This document shows, piece by piece, positions 14,568 to 22,141 of a DNA stretch of 64,000 nt; positions within the stretch are counted from its first letter, which is position 1, and each line of letters starts with the position of its first letter. This stretch comes from Aldehydirespirator sp965204415. Its GTDB lineage: Bacteria > Actinomycetota > Acidimicrobiia > Acidimicrobiales > Aldehydirespiratoraceae. The position numbers and the translations under genes were made by a program. The notes beneath the pieces were generated by a model. That model was not told the DNA's origin and did no database searches. It saw only the letters and a program-made list of their open reading frames with translations. The stretch covers positions 868,001-932,000 of the forward strand of contig CBDBEL010000003.1 in NCBI GenBank assembly GCA_965204415.1, read 5' to 3'.

Positions 14568-16094
14568 TCAGTTCTGGGGCACGACCGCGGTGCGGTGCCT
14601 GCGGGTCTCCTCGTCGCGGTGCCGGTCTGCCGGAGTGCGGCGGGACGGGCCCGCCACCGTTGAGCCGTTGGTGGAGGCCGCGGCAGGTTCCTCGGTGCTC
14701 CGGTAGTAGTCGAAGAGCCCGGCCTCGTCGATGATGACCCGGTCGGTGTAGTCGTCGAACCACAGCGCCTCGGGATTGCGCCCCACGATGGCCACCTTGC
14801 CCCGGTCGCCGGCGCCGGCGGGGCTCCGCAGCACCTTGAAGACGACGACCCCGTCCTCCGCGCCGGGCAAACCTGGGATCGGCTCCCGGGTGATTGCCGA
14901 CACCTCGGTCTTGCCCTTGAAGTGCACGCAGGTGAGCCGGGCGTGGGACTCGACTCCAGACAGCCCCTTCTGTGACTCGTTGAGAATGTGCCACGCGGTC
15001 TCGATGGGCACGTTGAAGGCCTTGTAGGCCACGATGTTCCGGCCGCCGAAGAAGTAGTGGTTCTCGATGCCTGCCGCCTTGAGAGTCCGTTGCAGGATGC
15101 GCAGGGCATCGGCGTCGTCGTTGACCCCCCGGATGATCGGCGACTGGTTCTCAACGCATATCCAGCCCCGCGACACGACCGCGTCGACGGCCCGGCGGGT
15201 GCTGGGGATCCACTGGTAGTGCCCGTGATCGCCCTGGATGTAGCTGCCGTCGGCGTCCTTGGCCAGCAGCTCGTCCGGATGGTTGAAGTGCACCATGAGC
15301 CGGAGAGCGACGTCGGGGTAGACCTCGTGGAACCGGTCGATCATCGACAGGAAAGCGTCGTCGAAGCGGTCAGGATGGAAGGCGAGCTCCTTGGTCCCCA
15401 CCCTGATGACCTCGGCGCCTGCCTCGGCCAGGGCGGTGAACCAACCGGCCAGCTTGGAGTTGGGGAGCACCATCGGATCGCCCCCCGAGAGCAGGATCTC
15501 CCTCAGCTTGGGCCGGCCAGTCTCGGGATGGCGGCCGCCGTTGGCTTTGACGGCGGCGTTGTGGGTCCGGATGTATTCGGTCACCTCGGCGACCTGGGCG
15601 AGGCCCTTCTTCTTGACGGTGCCGTCGGCTCGCTCGATGTCCTTGCGGCCGATCAGTTCCTCCCGGTAGCAGAAACGGCAGTGCGCCGAGCAGGTTGAGA
15701 TCACATACAGCAGTGCCATCTCGTACTTGTGGAGGATCCCCTCGACCGGGCTGTAGTTGAGTTGGCTGGCGGGGTCCTCCTCGCCGTCGAGGTTCAGGGT
15801 CTCGTCCGGCGAGCCCTTGACCAGCGTCTGGAGGGCCGGGCTGTTGCGGGCCATGTCGAAGTAGTGGCGGGTGATCTTGACCGGCATGCGGTCCTCGACG
15901 TCGCGGTCGGTTCCCTTGAGGCTTTGCAGGTCGGACAGCTCGACCGGGGTGTAGAAGCCGCGCATGTCCTCGGGCGCGCTTCCGTTGATGAACGGGTCCA
16001 GACCATTGACGATCTGGCGGTCGTAGCGGGGGTTCTCGACGTGGTCGAGAACGAGATTCTCTCTGTCGGTTGGGATGTACTTCGGTCTTGCCAT
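14568..16094 (-). CDS. KamA-family radical SAM protein without the PLP-lysine motif
   Basis: A 508-aa radical SAM enzyme of the lysine 2,3-aminomutase (KamA) family. The cluster motif CSAHCRFCYREELIG is intact, and LREILLSGGDPMVLPN and RVGTKELAFHPDRF follow the KamA pattern. The PGGGGK motif that carries the PLP-binding lysine in true aminomutases is not seen. The aligned stretch reads SGVESHARLTCVHFKGKTEV. The reaction is therefore unknown. ATG 16094 is used because the upstream extension crosses the promoter. It is divergent from serS. Confidence 0.8.
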   Translation of the reverse strand: MARPKYIPTDRENLVLDHVENPRYDRQIVNGLDPFINGSAPEDMRGFYTPVELSDLQSLKGTDRDVEDRMPVKITRHYFDMARNSPALQTLVKGSPDETLNLDGEEDPASQLNYSPVEGILHKYEMALLYVISTCSAHCRFCYREELIGRKDIERADGTVKKKGLAQVAEVTEYIRTHNAAVKANGGRHPETGRPKLREILLSGGDPMVLPNSKLAGWFTALAEAGAEVIRVGTKELAFHPDRFDDAFLSMIDRFHEVYPDVALRLMVHFNHPDELLAKDADGSYIQGDHGHYQWIPSTRRAVDAVVSRGWICVENQSPIIRGVNDDADALRILQRTLKAAGIENHYFFGGRNIVAYKAFNVPIETAWHILNESQKGLSGVESHARLTCVHFKGKTEVSAITREPIPGLPGAEDGVVVFKVLRSPAGAGDRGKVAIVGRNPEALWFDDYTDRVIIDEAGLFDYYRSTEEPAAASTNGSTVAGPSRRTPADRHRDEETRRHRTAVVPQN

Positions 16095-16115
16095 GATATA
16101 TCTCAGCTTACTTTT

Positions 16116-16150
16116 ATTATACGTGTAGTGACAGTTCGTTCCGCTGGACT
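16116..16150 (-). promoter_or_regulatory. Promoter of the KamA-like gene
   Basis: On the minus strand a perfect TATAAT lies at 16121-16116, 22 nt before the ATG, in a rare AT-rich patch. A -35 element about 17 bp upstream is weak. The short leader suggests transcription starts roughly 15 nt before the start codon. Confidence 0.5.
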
Positions 16151-16285
16151 GTCCACAGCCCGACCCTGACTTGAGGATAAGCCCCGATGTCCGGTTGGGC
16201 AAATGGCACCGCCGGACCGGGAGCGCGGCGGCGCGACCGAGAGCCTGCGCCACGCGCCAGCCAGATGAGCCGGTACTGTCGGGGG

Positions 16286-17572
16286 ATGCTCGATCTGCGC
16301 CGGTTGAGGGCCGAACCCGACACCGTCAAGGCCGCTGTCGCTCGCCGGGGCGAGCCGACCGCGCCGCTCGACCAGGTCATCGTTCACGACGAGCGCCGGC
16401 GGGCCGTCGTCAGCGAGGCTGACGAGCTGCGGTCGGAGGTCAAGCGGATCTCGGCTGAGGTGGGCGCCCTCCATCGCGACGGCCGGGCCGGCGAGGCCGA
16501 CGGGCTGCGGAACCGCAGCCGGGAACTCGGCGCCCGCATCGATGATCTGGCCGCGGAGGGAGAGCAGCTCTCGGAGTGGATCCGTCGGATCCTCCTCTTC
16601 GTGCCCAATATGCCCGCCGAGGACTGCCCCGACGGCTCGGGACCCGACGACAACGTCGTGCTCCGCACGGTCGGTTACGACCCCGACTCCTACGGCGAGC
16701 ACCAGCGGGTGCCGCACTGGGACATCGGCACCGAGCTCGGCATCCTCGACATGGACAGGGCGGTGCGCATGTCGGGCTCCATGTTCGCCATGTACCGGGG
16801 GCTGGGGGCCCGGCTAGTGCGGGCTCTCATCGACTACGGGCTCGACCGCAACCGGGACCTGTACGAGGAGATCAGGCCGCCCACGCTGGTGCGCACCGAG
16901 GTCATGACCAGCGGGGGATACCTGCCCAAGTTCGCCGACGACGCCTACCACCTCGAGCGCGACGACCTGTGGGCCATACCGACGGCCGAGGTTCCACTCA
17001 CCGCGATGCTGCAGGGCGAGATCGTCGACGAGGCCGACCTGCCCATGAGGCTGATGGGCCACACCTCGTGCTTCCGCCGCGAGGCCGGCGCCGCGGGCCG
17101 CGACACCCGCGGGCTGCTGCGAGTCCACGAGTTCGACAAGGTGGAGCTGTACGGGTTCTGCACGCCCGATCAGGCCGCCGACATCCACGCCGAGATCCTC
17201 GACCGGGCCGAGCAGGCCATCGTCGACCTGGGGCTGGCCCACCGGGTGCTCGACCTGTGCGCCGGCGACATCGGCGGTGCCTCGGCCCGCACCTTCGACA
17301 TCGAGGCCTACGCCCCCGGGGCGGACCGCTGGCTGGAGGTGTCGAGCATCTCGTGGTGCCGCGACTACCAGGCCCGGCGAGCCAACATCCGGTACCGGCC
17401 GGAGGCCGGGGGCCGTACCCGGATGGTGCACAGCCTCAACGGCTCGGGTCTGGCCGTGCCCCGGGTGTGGGCCGCGCTGGTGGAGACCTACCGCCAGCCT
17501 GACGGCTCGATCGCCGTCCCCGAGGCCCTGAACCCCTACATGGGCGGGATCACGTCTATCGGCCCACGCTGA
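16286..17572 (+). CDS. serS: Seryl-tRNA synthetase
   Basis: Class II aminoacyl-tRNA synthetase that charges tRNA-Ser and also provides seryl-tRNA-Sec for the SelA reaction encoded at 61.4 kb. ATG 16286 gives MLDLRRLRAEPD, the usual SerS beginning, and 428 aa. The N-terminal arm is a long antiparallel coiled coil (residues about 30-110). Motif 2 is TSCFRREAGAAGRDTRG with the following LLRVHEFDKVE, and motif 3 is LNGSGLAVPRVWAALVE. The family length matches. Confidence 0.97.
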   Translation: MLDLRRLRAEPDTVKAAVARRGEPTAPLDQVIVHDERRRAVVSEADELRSEVKRISAEVGALHRDGRAGEADGLRNRSRELGARIDDLAAEGEQLSEWIRRILLFVPNMPAEDCPDGSGPDDNVVLRTVGYDPDSYGEHQRVPHWDIGTELGILDMDRAVRMSGSMFAMYRGLGARLVRALIDYGLDRNRDLYEEIRPPTLVRTEVMTSGGYLPKFADDAYHLERDDLWAIPTAEVPLTAMLQGEIVDEADLPMRLMGHTSCFRREAGAAGRDTRGLLRVHEFDKVELYGFCTPDQAADIHAEILDRAEQAIVDLGLAHRVLDLCAGDIGGASARTFDIEAYAPGADRWLEVSSISWCRDYQARRANIRYRPEAGGRTRMVHSLNGSGLAVPRVWAALVETYRQPDGSIAVPEALNPYMGGITSIGPR

Positions 17573-17613
17573 GATGGCTGGCTCGATCGCCGTCTATCCG
17601 CTCGGTCTCTGAG

Positions 17614-18249
17614 ATGGCTGGTTCGATCACCTGGATCGAGCCCGCGCGCGCTGTCGTCGAGCCGGCCCGGTTCGGCTCGGACCATCCGATGCGGACGGTC
17701 ACCCGCCAGATCGGGGGAGGCGAGGGCTGGTCGCCCGAGCGGGCCGCGTTCGTGGCCGGGGTCTTCGACGAGCTGAGCGTCGGCTGGCACGCCGATCACA
17801 GCAGCGACCTGCGGCTGGCGCCGCTGGAGGACGCCCTCGACCGGGGCGACCTTCCGCCGGGCCGCCTGGTGGAGATCGGCTGCGGGACCGGGGCCGCCAC
17901 CGAGCGGATCGCGGCCCGCCGTCCGGTGGTCGCCGCCTTGGACCTGTCGCCGAGGATGCTCGCCCTGGCCGATCGGGCGGTGGCGCCGTTCGTGCGGGCC
18001 GACGCGAGCGCGTTGCCGCTGGCGTCCGGGTCGGTCGATGTGATGGTGCTGGTGAACATGTTCATGTTCGCGGACTCCTACGACCGGGTGCTGGCCCCCG
18101 GCGGCCGCCTCGTGTGGATAAGCACCATGGGCGACGAGACCCCCATCTACTTCCCGCCCGACGAGGTGATGGACCTGCTCGGTGGCCGCTGGACGGCCAC
18201 CGGCAGCCACGCCGGCACCGGGTTCTGGCTGGTCGCCCGCCGCCGCTAG
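17614..18249 (+). CDS. Class I SAM-dependent methyltransferase
   Basis: A 211-aa Methyltransf_11-like protein. Motif I is LVEIGCGTGAATERIA, followed by VVAALDLSPRMLALAD (acidic ribose-binding position), FVRADASALPLASGSVDVMV (motif II) and VLAPGGRLVWIST (motif III). The substrate is unknown. It follows serS by 41 nt. That gap holds a duplicated GATGGCTGG(C/T)TCGATC string, one copy just after the serS stop and one covering this start codon, so the true start might be re-examined. Confidence 0.75.
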   Translation: MAGSITWIEPARAVVEPARFGSDHPMRTVTRQIGGGEGWSPERAAFVAGVFDELSVGWHADHSSDLRLAPLEDALDRGDLPPGRLVEIGCGTGAATERIAARRPVVAALDLSPRMLALADRAVAPFVRADASALPLASGSVDVMVLVNMFMFADSYDRVLAPGGRLVWISTMGDETPIYFPPDEVMDLLGGRWTATGSHAGTGFWLVARRR

Positions 18250-18296
18250 CCCCGTTCAGATACAGTGAATACACGTACTACGGAAGGGAGCCGACC

Positions 18297-18524
18297 ATGC
18301 CCACATCGATCCGACTGGCGCCCGAGACCGAGGAGCGGATCCGCCTCCTTGCTGCGACGACCGGGCGAACGAAGGCCTTCTACCTCCGTGAGATCATCGA
18401 CCGCGGGCTTGACGACATCGAGGACTACTACTTGGCCGCGGATGTTCTCGAACGCGTCCGCAAGGGCCTAGAGGACGTGCATGGCGCCGGGGAGGTGCGC
18501 AGCGAGCTTGGCATGGAGGATTGA
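18297..18524 (+). CDS. Ribbon-helix-helix antitoxin
   Basis: A 75-aa protein beginning PTSIRLAPETEERIRLLAATTGRTKAFYLREII, a ribbon-helix-helix DNA-binding domain of the RelB/ParD/DUF6290 type, with an acidic C-terminal tail that should bind and neutralise the toxin. AAGGGAG precedes the ATG. It overlaps the downstream RelE/ParE-like gene by about 17 nt, the usual antitoxin-toxin order. The operon is likely autoregulated through the AT-richer leader at 18255-18290. Confidence 0.85.
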   Translation: MPTSIRLAPETEERIRLLAATTGRTKAFYLREIIDRGLDDIEDYYLAADVLERVRKGLEDVHGAGEVRSELGMED

Positions 18525-18765
18525 GTACACCGGCACTGCGAGGAGCCAGCTCAGGAAGCTCGACAGAAGCACGACGCGCCGGATCTTGGACTACATGGAT
18601 CACCGTGTCGCGGTGGCGGACCCGCGCCGCGTCGGCCAGCCGCTGACCGGGCCGCTCGGCAAGCTGTGGCGCTATCGGGTGGGACGCTTCCGGGTTGTGT
18701 GCGACATCCAGGATGACGCTGTGCGTGTGCTGGTGGTGAGAATCGGCAGACGGGACGAGGTCTAA
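18508..18765 (+). CDS. RelE/ParE family toxin
   Basis: An 85-aa basic protein: MAWRIEYTGTARSQLRKLD is the usual RelE/ParE beginning, followed by RRVGQPLTGPLGKLWRYRVGRFRVVCDIQDD and VRVLVVRIGRRDEV. RelE members cut mRNA on the ribosome and ParE members poison gyrase; the sequence alone leaves this open, though the RYRVGRFRVV region with C-terminal Arg residues favours RelE. TTG 18508 is chosen by match to the family start. ATG 18481 would add nine residues. Confidence 0.85.
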   Translation: MAWRIEYTGTARSQLRKLDRSTTRRILDYMDHRVAVADPRRVGQPLTGPLGKLWRYRVGRFRVVCDIQDDAVRVLVVRIGRRDEV

Positions 18766-18858
18766 CGGTAGGGGAGGCACCGGGGGCGGAACGCGCCGGG
18801 CATCGACTGCTGGCGCCCGGCCGCGTGGCCGTAGAGCGCGCGGCCGTAGAGTCGGAGT

Positions 18859-19509
18859 ATGGACCTGGCGCAGATGCGCGAGCAGTACTCCGAGGCCGGG
18901 CTCAGCGAGGAGGACGTGGCCGACGACCCCATCGTCCAGTTCAAGCACTGGTTCGACGAGTGGCTGTCAGCCAAGCCCTATGACGCCAATGCGGTCATCC
19001 TCGCCACTGCCGACGCCGACGGCTGGCCCTCGGCCCGGGCGGTGCTCCTCAAGGGCCTCGACGAGCGGGGCTTCGTGTTCCACACCAACCGGCGGTCGGC
19101 CAAAGGGCTCGACCTCGACCGCTCGCATCGGGCTTCGCTGTGCTTCCTGTGGCATCCCCTCGAGCGCCAGGTGCGGGTGGTGGGAACGGTGGAGCACCTG
19201 CCCGACGACGAGAGCGACGCCTACTTCGCGTCGAGACCCCGGGGCGCTCAGATCGCGGCCCGCGCGTCGCCCCAGTCCGAGGTGATCGCCGACCGGGCCG
19301 AACTGGAGCGCCTGACCGCCGAGACCGAGGCCCGCTTCGCAACGGCCGGTGCCGTGCCGCGGCCCCCTCACTGGGGCGGCTACCTGGTGCGACCCATCAC
19401 GGTCGAGTTCTGGCAGGGACGCCGCAGCCGCCTGCACGACCGCCTGCGCTACCGCCGCTCGGACCCCGGACCGGGTGCGGGCTGGGTCGTCGAGCGCCTA
19501 GCCCCCTAA
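18859..19509 (+). CDS. pdxH: Pyridoxamine 5'-phosphate oxidase
   Basis: FMN enzyme that makes pyridoxal 5'-phosphate, the cofactor of SelA in this window among many others. The 216-aa protein contains DPIVQFKHWFDEWL, ARAVLLKGLDERGFVFHTN, the SRPRGAQIAARASPQSEVI block and a C-terminal WGGYLVRPITVEFWQG followed by RLHDRLRYRR, all diagnostic of PdxH. Length is normal. A small repeat (GCGGCCGTAGAG) lies directly before the start. Confidence 0.96.
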   Translation: MDLAQMREQYSEAGLSEEDVADDPIVQFKHWFDEWLSAKPYDANAVILATADADGWPSARAVLLKGLDERGFVFHTNRRSAKGLDLDRSHRASLCFLWHPLERQVRVVGTVEHLPDDESDAYFASRPRGAQIAARASPQSEVIADRAELERLTAETEARFATAGAVPRPPHWGGYLVRPITVEFWQGRRSRLHDRLRYRRSDPGPGAGWVVERLAP

Positions 19510-19516
19510 CCCACCC

Positions 19517-19565
19517 GAAATCCCTGTAGTTGAGGACCCAGGAGGTCCTTATTCACAGGGATTTC
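19517..19565. terminator. Nested inverted repeat between convergent genes
   Basis: An outer perfect 11-bp repeat (GAAATCCCTGT at 19517-19527, ACAGGGATTTC at 19555-19565) encloses an inner AGGACC/GGTCCT stem. It lies between the pdxH stop and the end of the convergent minus-strand gene, covering that gene's last codons. A bidirectional terminator is the simplest reading, although it lacks a T-run. A protein-binding palindrome is the alternative. Confidence 0.5.
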
Positions 19566-20185
19566 AGGGAGGGGGCTGACCAGGCGTTGACGGCATCGAC
19601 TAGGGCGTCGATGAGGGTGCTTACCTGGGGGGCACGGGGAGTTCCGTCGTGGTCGGACCAGTTGCGGGCCTCCTTGTTCCAGCGGATGGTCGGCGGCAAC
19701 TCCAGCTGCACCCCTCCCTTCGGGGGAAGGTTCACCGGGTTGGCCTGGTGCAGTCCCCGCAGCCCCCGCGGAATCTCGTCGAGATCGTCGACCACGCCGT
19801 AGTCGGACGGCAGCGCGGCCCTCAGATGCCCGGCCAGATGGCCGGCGAGCCGCCGGTTGCTTCCCCCCAGCAGCACCTTCCAGAACTGGGTCTCGCGGCC
19901 GTAGCCGTGCACCGCGATGACCGTGTGGACGTGGTCGAGGAACTCCCGGAGGTTGCTGGAGTGCTCGGGCCTGATCGTGATGGAGGGCACGTGCTCGCGC
20001 AGTGGTGCGTGCTGGATGACCGCGTAGAACGAGGTTCCGCTGCGCTCGGCGACCTCCCGGGCGATCACGTCGGTGGTGCGCTCCAGGTTCCCGCCGTGGA
20101 ACGCCATGATCCCGAAACGGGCCCGCAGCTCGCACACCTCGTCCACGCCCGGGTGGGCGAGCAGCGCCGGAAAGCCTCCGATCAA
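19553..20185 (-). CDS. Poly-gamma-glutamate hydrolase-like protein (PF05908/YjqB family)
   Basis: A 210-aa member of the zinc peptidase-like family that includes phage poly-gamma-glutamate hydrolase and YjqB. Typical elements are FGIMAFHGGNLERTTDVIA, the HAPLREHV segment, and HTVIAVHGYGRETQFWKVLLGGSNR, supplying candidate zinc histidines and Glu. TTG 20185 overlaps the ccdA stop (TTGA), so it was chosen as start; a GTG lies further in. Coupling to ccdA has no obvious functional logic. Confidence 0.7.
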   Translation of the reverse strand: MIGGFPALLAHPGVDEVCELRARFGIMAFHGGNLERTTDVIAREVAERSGTSFYAVIQHAPLREHVPSITIRPEHSSNLREFLDHVHTVIAVHGYGRETQFWKVLLGGSNRRLAGHLAGHLRAALPSDYGVVDDLDEIPRGLRGLHQANPVNLPPKGGVQLELPPTIRWNKEARNWSDHDGTPRAPQVSTLIDALVDAVNAWSAPSLKSL

Positions 20186-21324
20186 AGCGGCCGGTTCAAC
20201 GCGGTCGGCGCAGGGCGCCCCCGGCGCTTGACCCGTTTGGCCATCCTCCAGGCGATCCAGGCGACCAGGGCGGTGAACAGGATCTCCAGCGGCACCCCGA
20301 AGCGGAGCGGGTCGGTGAACCAGTGGCCGATCCGCAGCGGCCACCCGCCGACGAACCGCAGGACCGGCAGGACCACGAAGTCGCCCCGATTGAAGTAGAA
20401 CTCCACCACGAGGTACAGGGCCAGGTAGATCGCGGTCACAAAGCGGCGCAGGAACACGCTGGTCTCGCCCTGCCGCCACCCCATCACCAGCGCACCGAGC
20501 ACCCCCAGAGCGCACAGCACGCCCAGGCGCTCCGCGGTGGCGTGGTCGATCCAGTTGCTGACCGCGGCCTGGAACTCGGTGAACTTCTCGACCAGGACGT
20601 TGGTGGCCAGCGGGTCGTCGAGTATCTGGAGCTCCCACCAGCCGTAGTTGGCCACGTAGACCCCGGACGCGATGAGCACCAGCCCGGAGATCGGATTGAT
20701 CCAGCGGAACATCTTCCGCATCGCGCCCACCACGCTGGTGCGGGCCAGCGCCAGTGCCAGCGTCAGGAAGGTCATGACCGCGCCCATCCCGATCGCGTAG
20801 GCCACGAAGTTGGCTGTCCCGTCAGCCACGCCGTCGGACGAGAAGCTGGTCGCCACCGCCGCAATGAACAGACCGATCGTGCATGACAGCGATACCACCG
20901 CGTAGCTGACGCCGAACATGAACACCGACCCGAGGCCCCGGCTGCCAGTGCCCCGGTTCATCTTGGGCAGTCGCAGGTTGATGGCACGCCCAGTGAGCAG
21001 CCACAGGCCCAGCAGCGCCATGATCACGCCGATGGCGATGGTCACGTAGCCGATGTGATCGAGCACGGTGCCCTGGCTGAGCACCGTCTCGAACAGCAGG
21101 CCGAAGGCACCGAAGACGGCGATGAAGCCGGCGGTGAGCGTGAGCGCCACTCCGATGGCTCGCAACATCGCGCCCAGCGTCCGGGCGCCCGAGGCCGGCT
21201 GCGAGTCCGGAGACTCCACGCCGATGAAGTACGACAGGTAGGCGGGCAGCAGGGCGAAGCCGCACGGGTTGAACGCGGCGACCAGGCCCAGAGAGAACGG
21301 GTAGGCGAGCGCGGCCCAGTCCAT
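20182..21324 (-). CDS. ccdA: Cytochrome c biogenesis protein CcdA (DsbD transmembrane family)
   Basis: Polytopic membrane protein that passes electrons from cytoplasmic thioredoxin to periplasmic thioredoxin-like proteins. ATG 21324 gives MDWAALAYPFSLGLVAAFNPCGFALLPAYLSYF, with the first redox cysteine in NPCG. The second is in VVSLSCTIGLF. The 380-aa protein is longer than typical CcdA because of a C-terminal extension with extra hydrophobic segments. The next gene upstream is a TlpA-like thioredoxin, its natural electron acceptor, so both probably serve cytochrome c maturation for the c-type heme of CtaC. Confidence 0.9.
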   Translation of the reverse strand: MDWAALAYPFSLGLVAAFNPCGFALLPAYLSYFIGVESPDSQPASGARTLGAMLRAIGVALTLTAGFIAVFGAFGLLFETVLSQGTVLDHIGYVTIAIGVIMALLGLWLLTGRAINLRLPKMNRGTGSRGLGSVFMFGVSYAVVSLSCTIGLFIAAVATSFSSDGVADGTANFVAYAIGMGAVMTFLTLALALARTSVVGAMRKMFRWINPISGLVLIASGVYVANYGWWELQILDDPLATNVLVEKFTEFQAAVSNWIDHATAERLGVLCALGVLGALVMGWRQGETSVFLRRFVTAIYLALYLVVEFYFNRGDFVVLPVLRFVGGWPLRIGHWFTDPLRFGVPLEILFTALVAWIAWRMAKRVKRRGRPAPTALNRPL

Positions 21325-21371
21325 AGTCCTAAGAGGCCGAGCGGATGGACCCATCCCGCTGGAGGTCTCCG

Positions 21372-21440
21372 CAGGGTGTGTAGCGAGGCCGTGGCCCTAG
21401 CGGCCCGTGAGCGCAGCGAACAAGAGCGGGAATGACAACG
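21372..21440. repeat. Dispersed repeat copy 1
   Basis: The stretch TAGCGAGGCCGTGG followed by GCGGCCCGTGAGCGCAGCGA and ACAAGAGCGGGAATGACAAC recurs, in inverted form at 56709-56785 and in more diverged form at 55400-55475 and 57020-57065. Read on the minus strand each copy suggests an I/VPALVRCAHGPLGP-like pseudo-peptide. It fills the gap between ccdA and the TlpA-like gene. Confidence 0.7.
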
Positions 21441-21477
21441 CCGCACTGCGAGACAATGGCGAGCAATCCAGGCATGC

Positions 21478-22098
21478 CTACGGTCTAGCCGCTACGCCGA
21501 GCACATTCTCGACTAGTTCGGCCAGCCCTTCGGCGTCGAGTGCTCCGGCGAAGGTGTCGAGCAGCTCGCCGGAGGGTGACACGAATGCGGTGGTGGGCAT
21601 GGCGATGCTCTCTGTCGCCCCGTAGACCTCTAGGTCGAGGTCCCAGCCCACGTCGTAGGTGACCCCCGTCCTCTCGACTAGGGCGAGCGCGTCTTCGGGC
21701 GTCTGGTCCTGCGAGAGCCCGAGGAACGCGACCTCGCCGTCGAGGCTCTCGAAGACTTGCTGGAACTCCGGCATCTCCCGCACGCAGGGCGGGCACCACG
21801 ACGCGAAGAAGTTCACCACCAGCGGCGTGCCCTCGTAGCCCGCGATCGTGCCGGTGCCGCCGTCGAAGAGGTCGAAGGTGAGCTCGGAGAGGTCGGTGCC
21901 GTCGGAGGTGTCGGGCGAGATGTCGGTGCCGGCCACGAAGCCCGGGCTGTCGTCGCTGAGCACGATCTTGGGGACCTGCTCGTCCGCGGGGGCGGCCCCC
22001 TCCCCGCCGCATGCCACCGCCGCTACCGCCATTACGGCGACAAGACCGGCGACGAGGCGGACCCGCGCCGGGGCCTGCAGCGGCGGCTTGACGCTCAT
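21478..22098 (-). CDS. TlpA/ResA-like thioredoxin lipoprotein
   Basis: Extracytoplasmic thiol-disulfide oxidoreductase of 206 aa. ATG 22098 gives a signal peptide ending in a lipobox (AVAAVACGG), so it is probably membrane-anchored. The redox motif is FFASWCPPCVREMPEF, and PTTAFVSPSGELLDTFAG carries the cis-proline region of the fold. It lies upstream of ccdA on the same strand and is inferred to take electrons from CcdA to reduce apocytochrome c. Confidence 0.88.
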   Translation of the reverse strand: MSVKPPLQAPARVRLVAGLVAVMAVAAVACGGEGAAPADEQVPKIVLSDDSPGFVAGTDISPDTSDGTDLSELTFDLFDGGTGTIAGYEGTPLVVNFFASWCPPCVREMPEFQQVFESLDGEVAFLGLSQDQTPEDALALVERTGVTYDVGWDLDLEVYGATESIAMPTTAFVSPSGELLDTFAGALDAEGLAELVENVLGVAARP

Positions 22099-22113
22099 GG
22101 TGCAGCCGACGGT

Positions 22114-22131
22114 ACCGGTGCCGGCACCGGT
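22114..22131. repeat. 18-bp perfect palindrome
   Basis: ACCGGTGCCGGCACCGGT is a perfect palindrome inside a run of CCGGTG repeats, in the 43-nt space between the MBL-fold gene stop and the TlpA-like start. It may form a cruciform or mRNA hairpin. No T-run follows. Confidence 0.6.
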
Positions 22132-22141
22132 GCCGGTGCGT

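Noticed and set aside
21325..21446. Frame extending ccdA upstream of ATG 21324
   Set aside because: The region is the dispersed repeat. CcdA family members start near MDWAALAYP.
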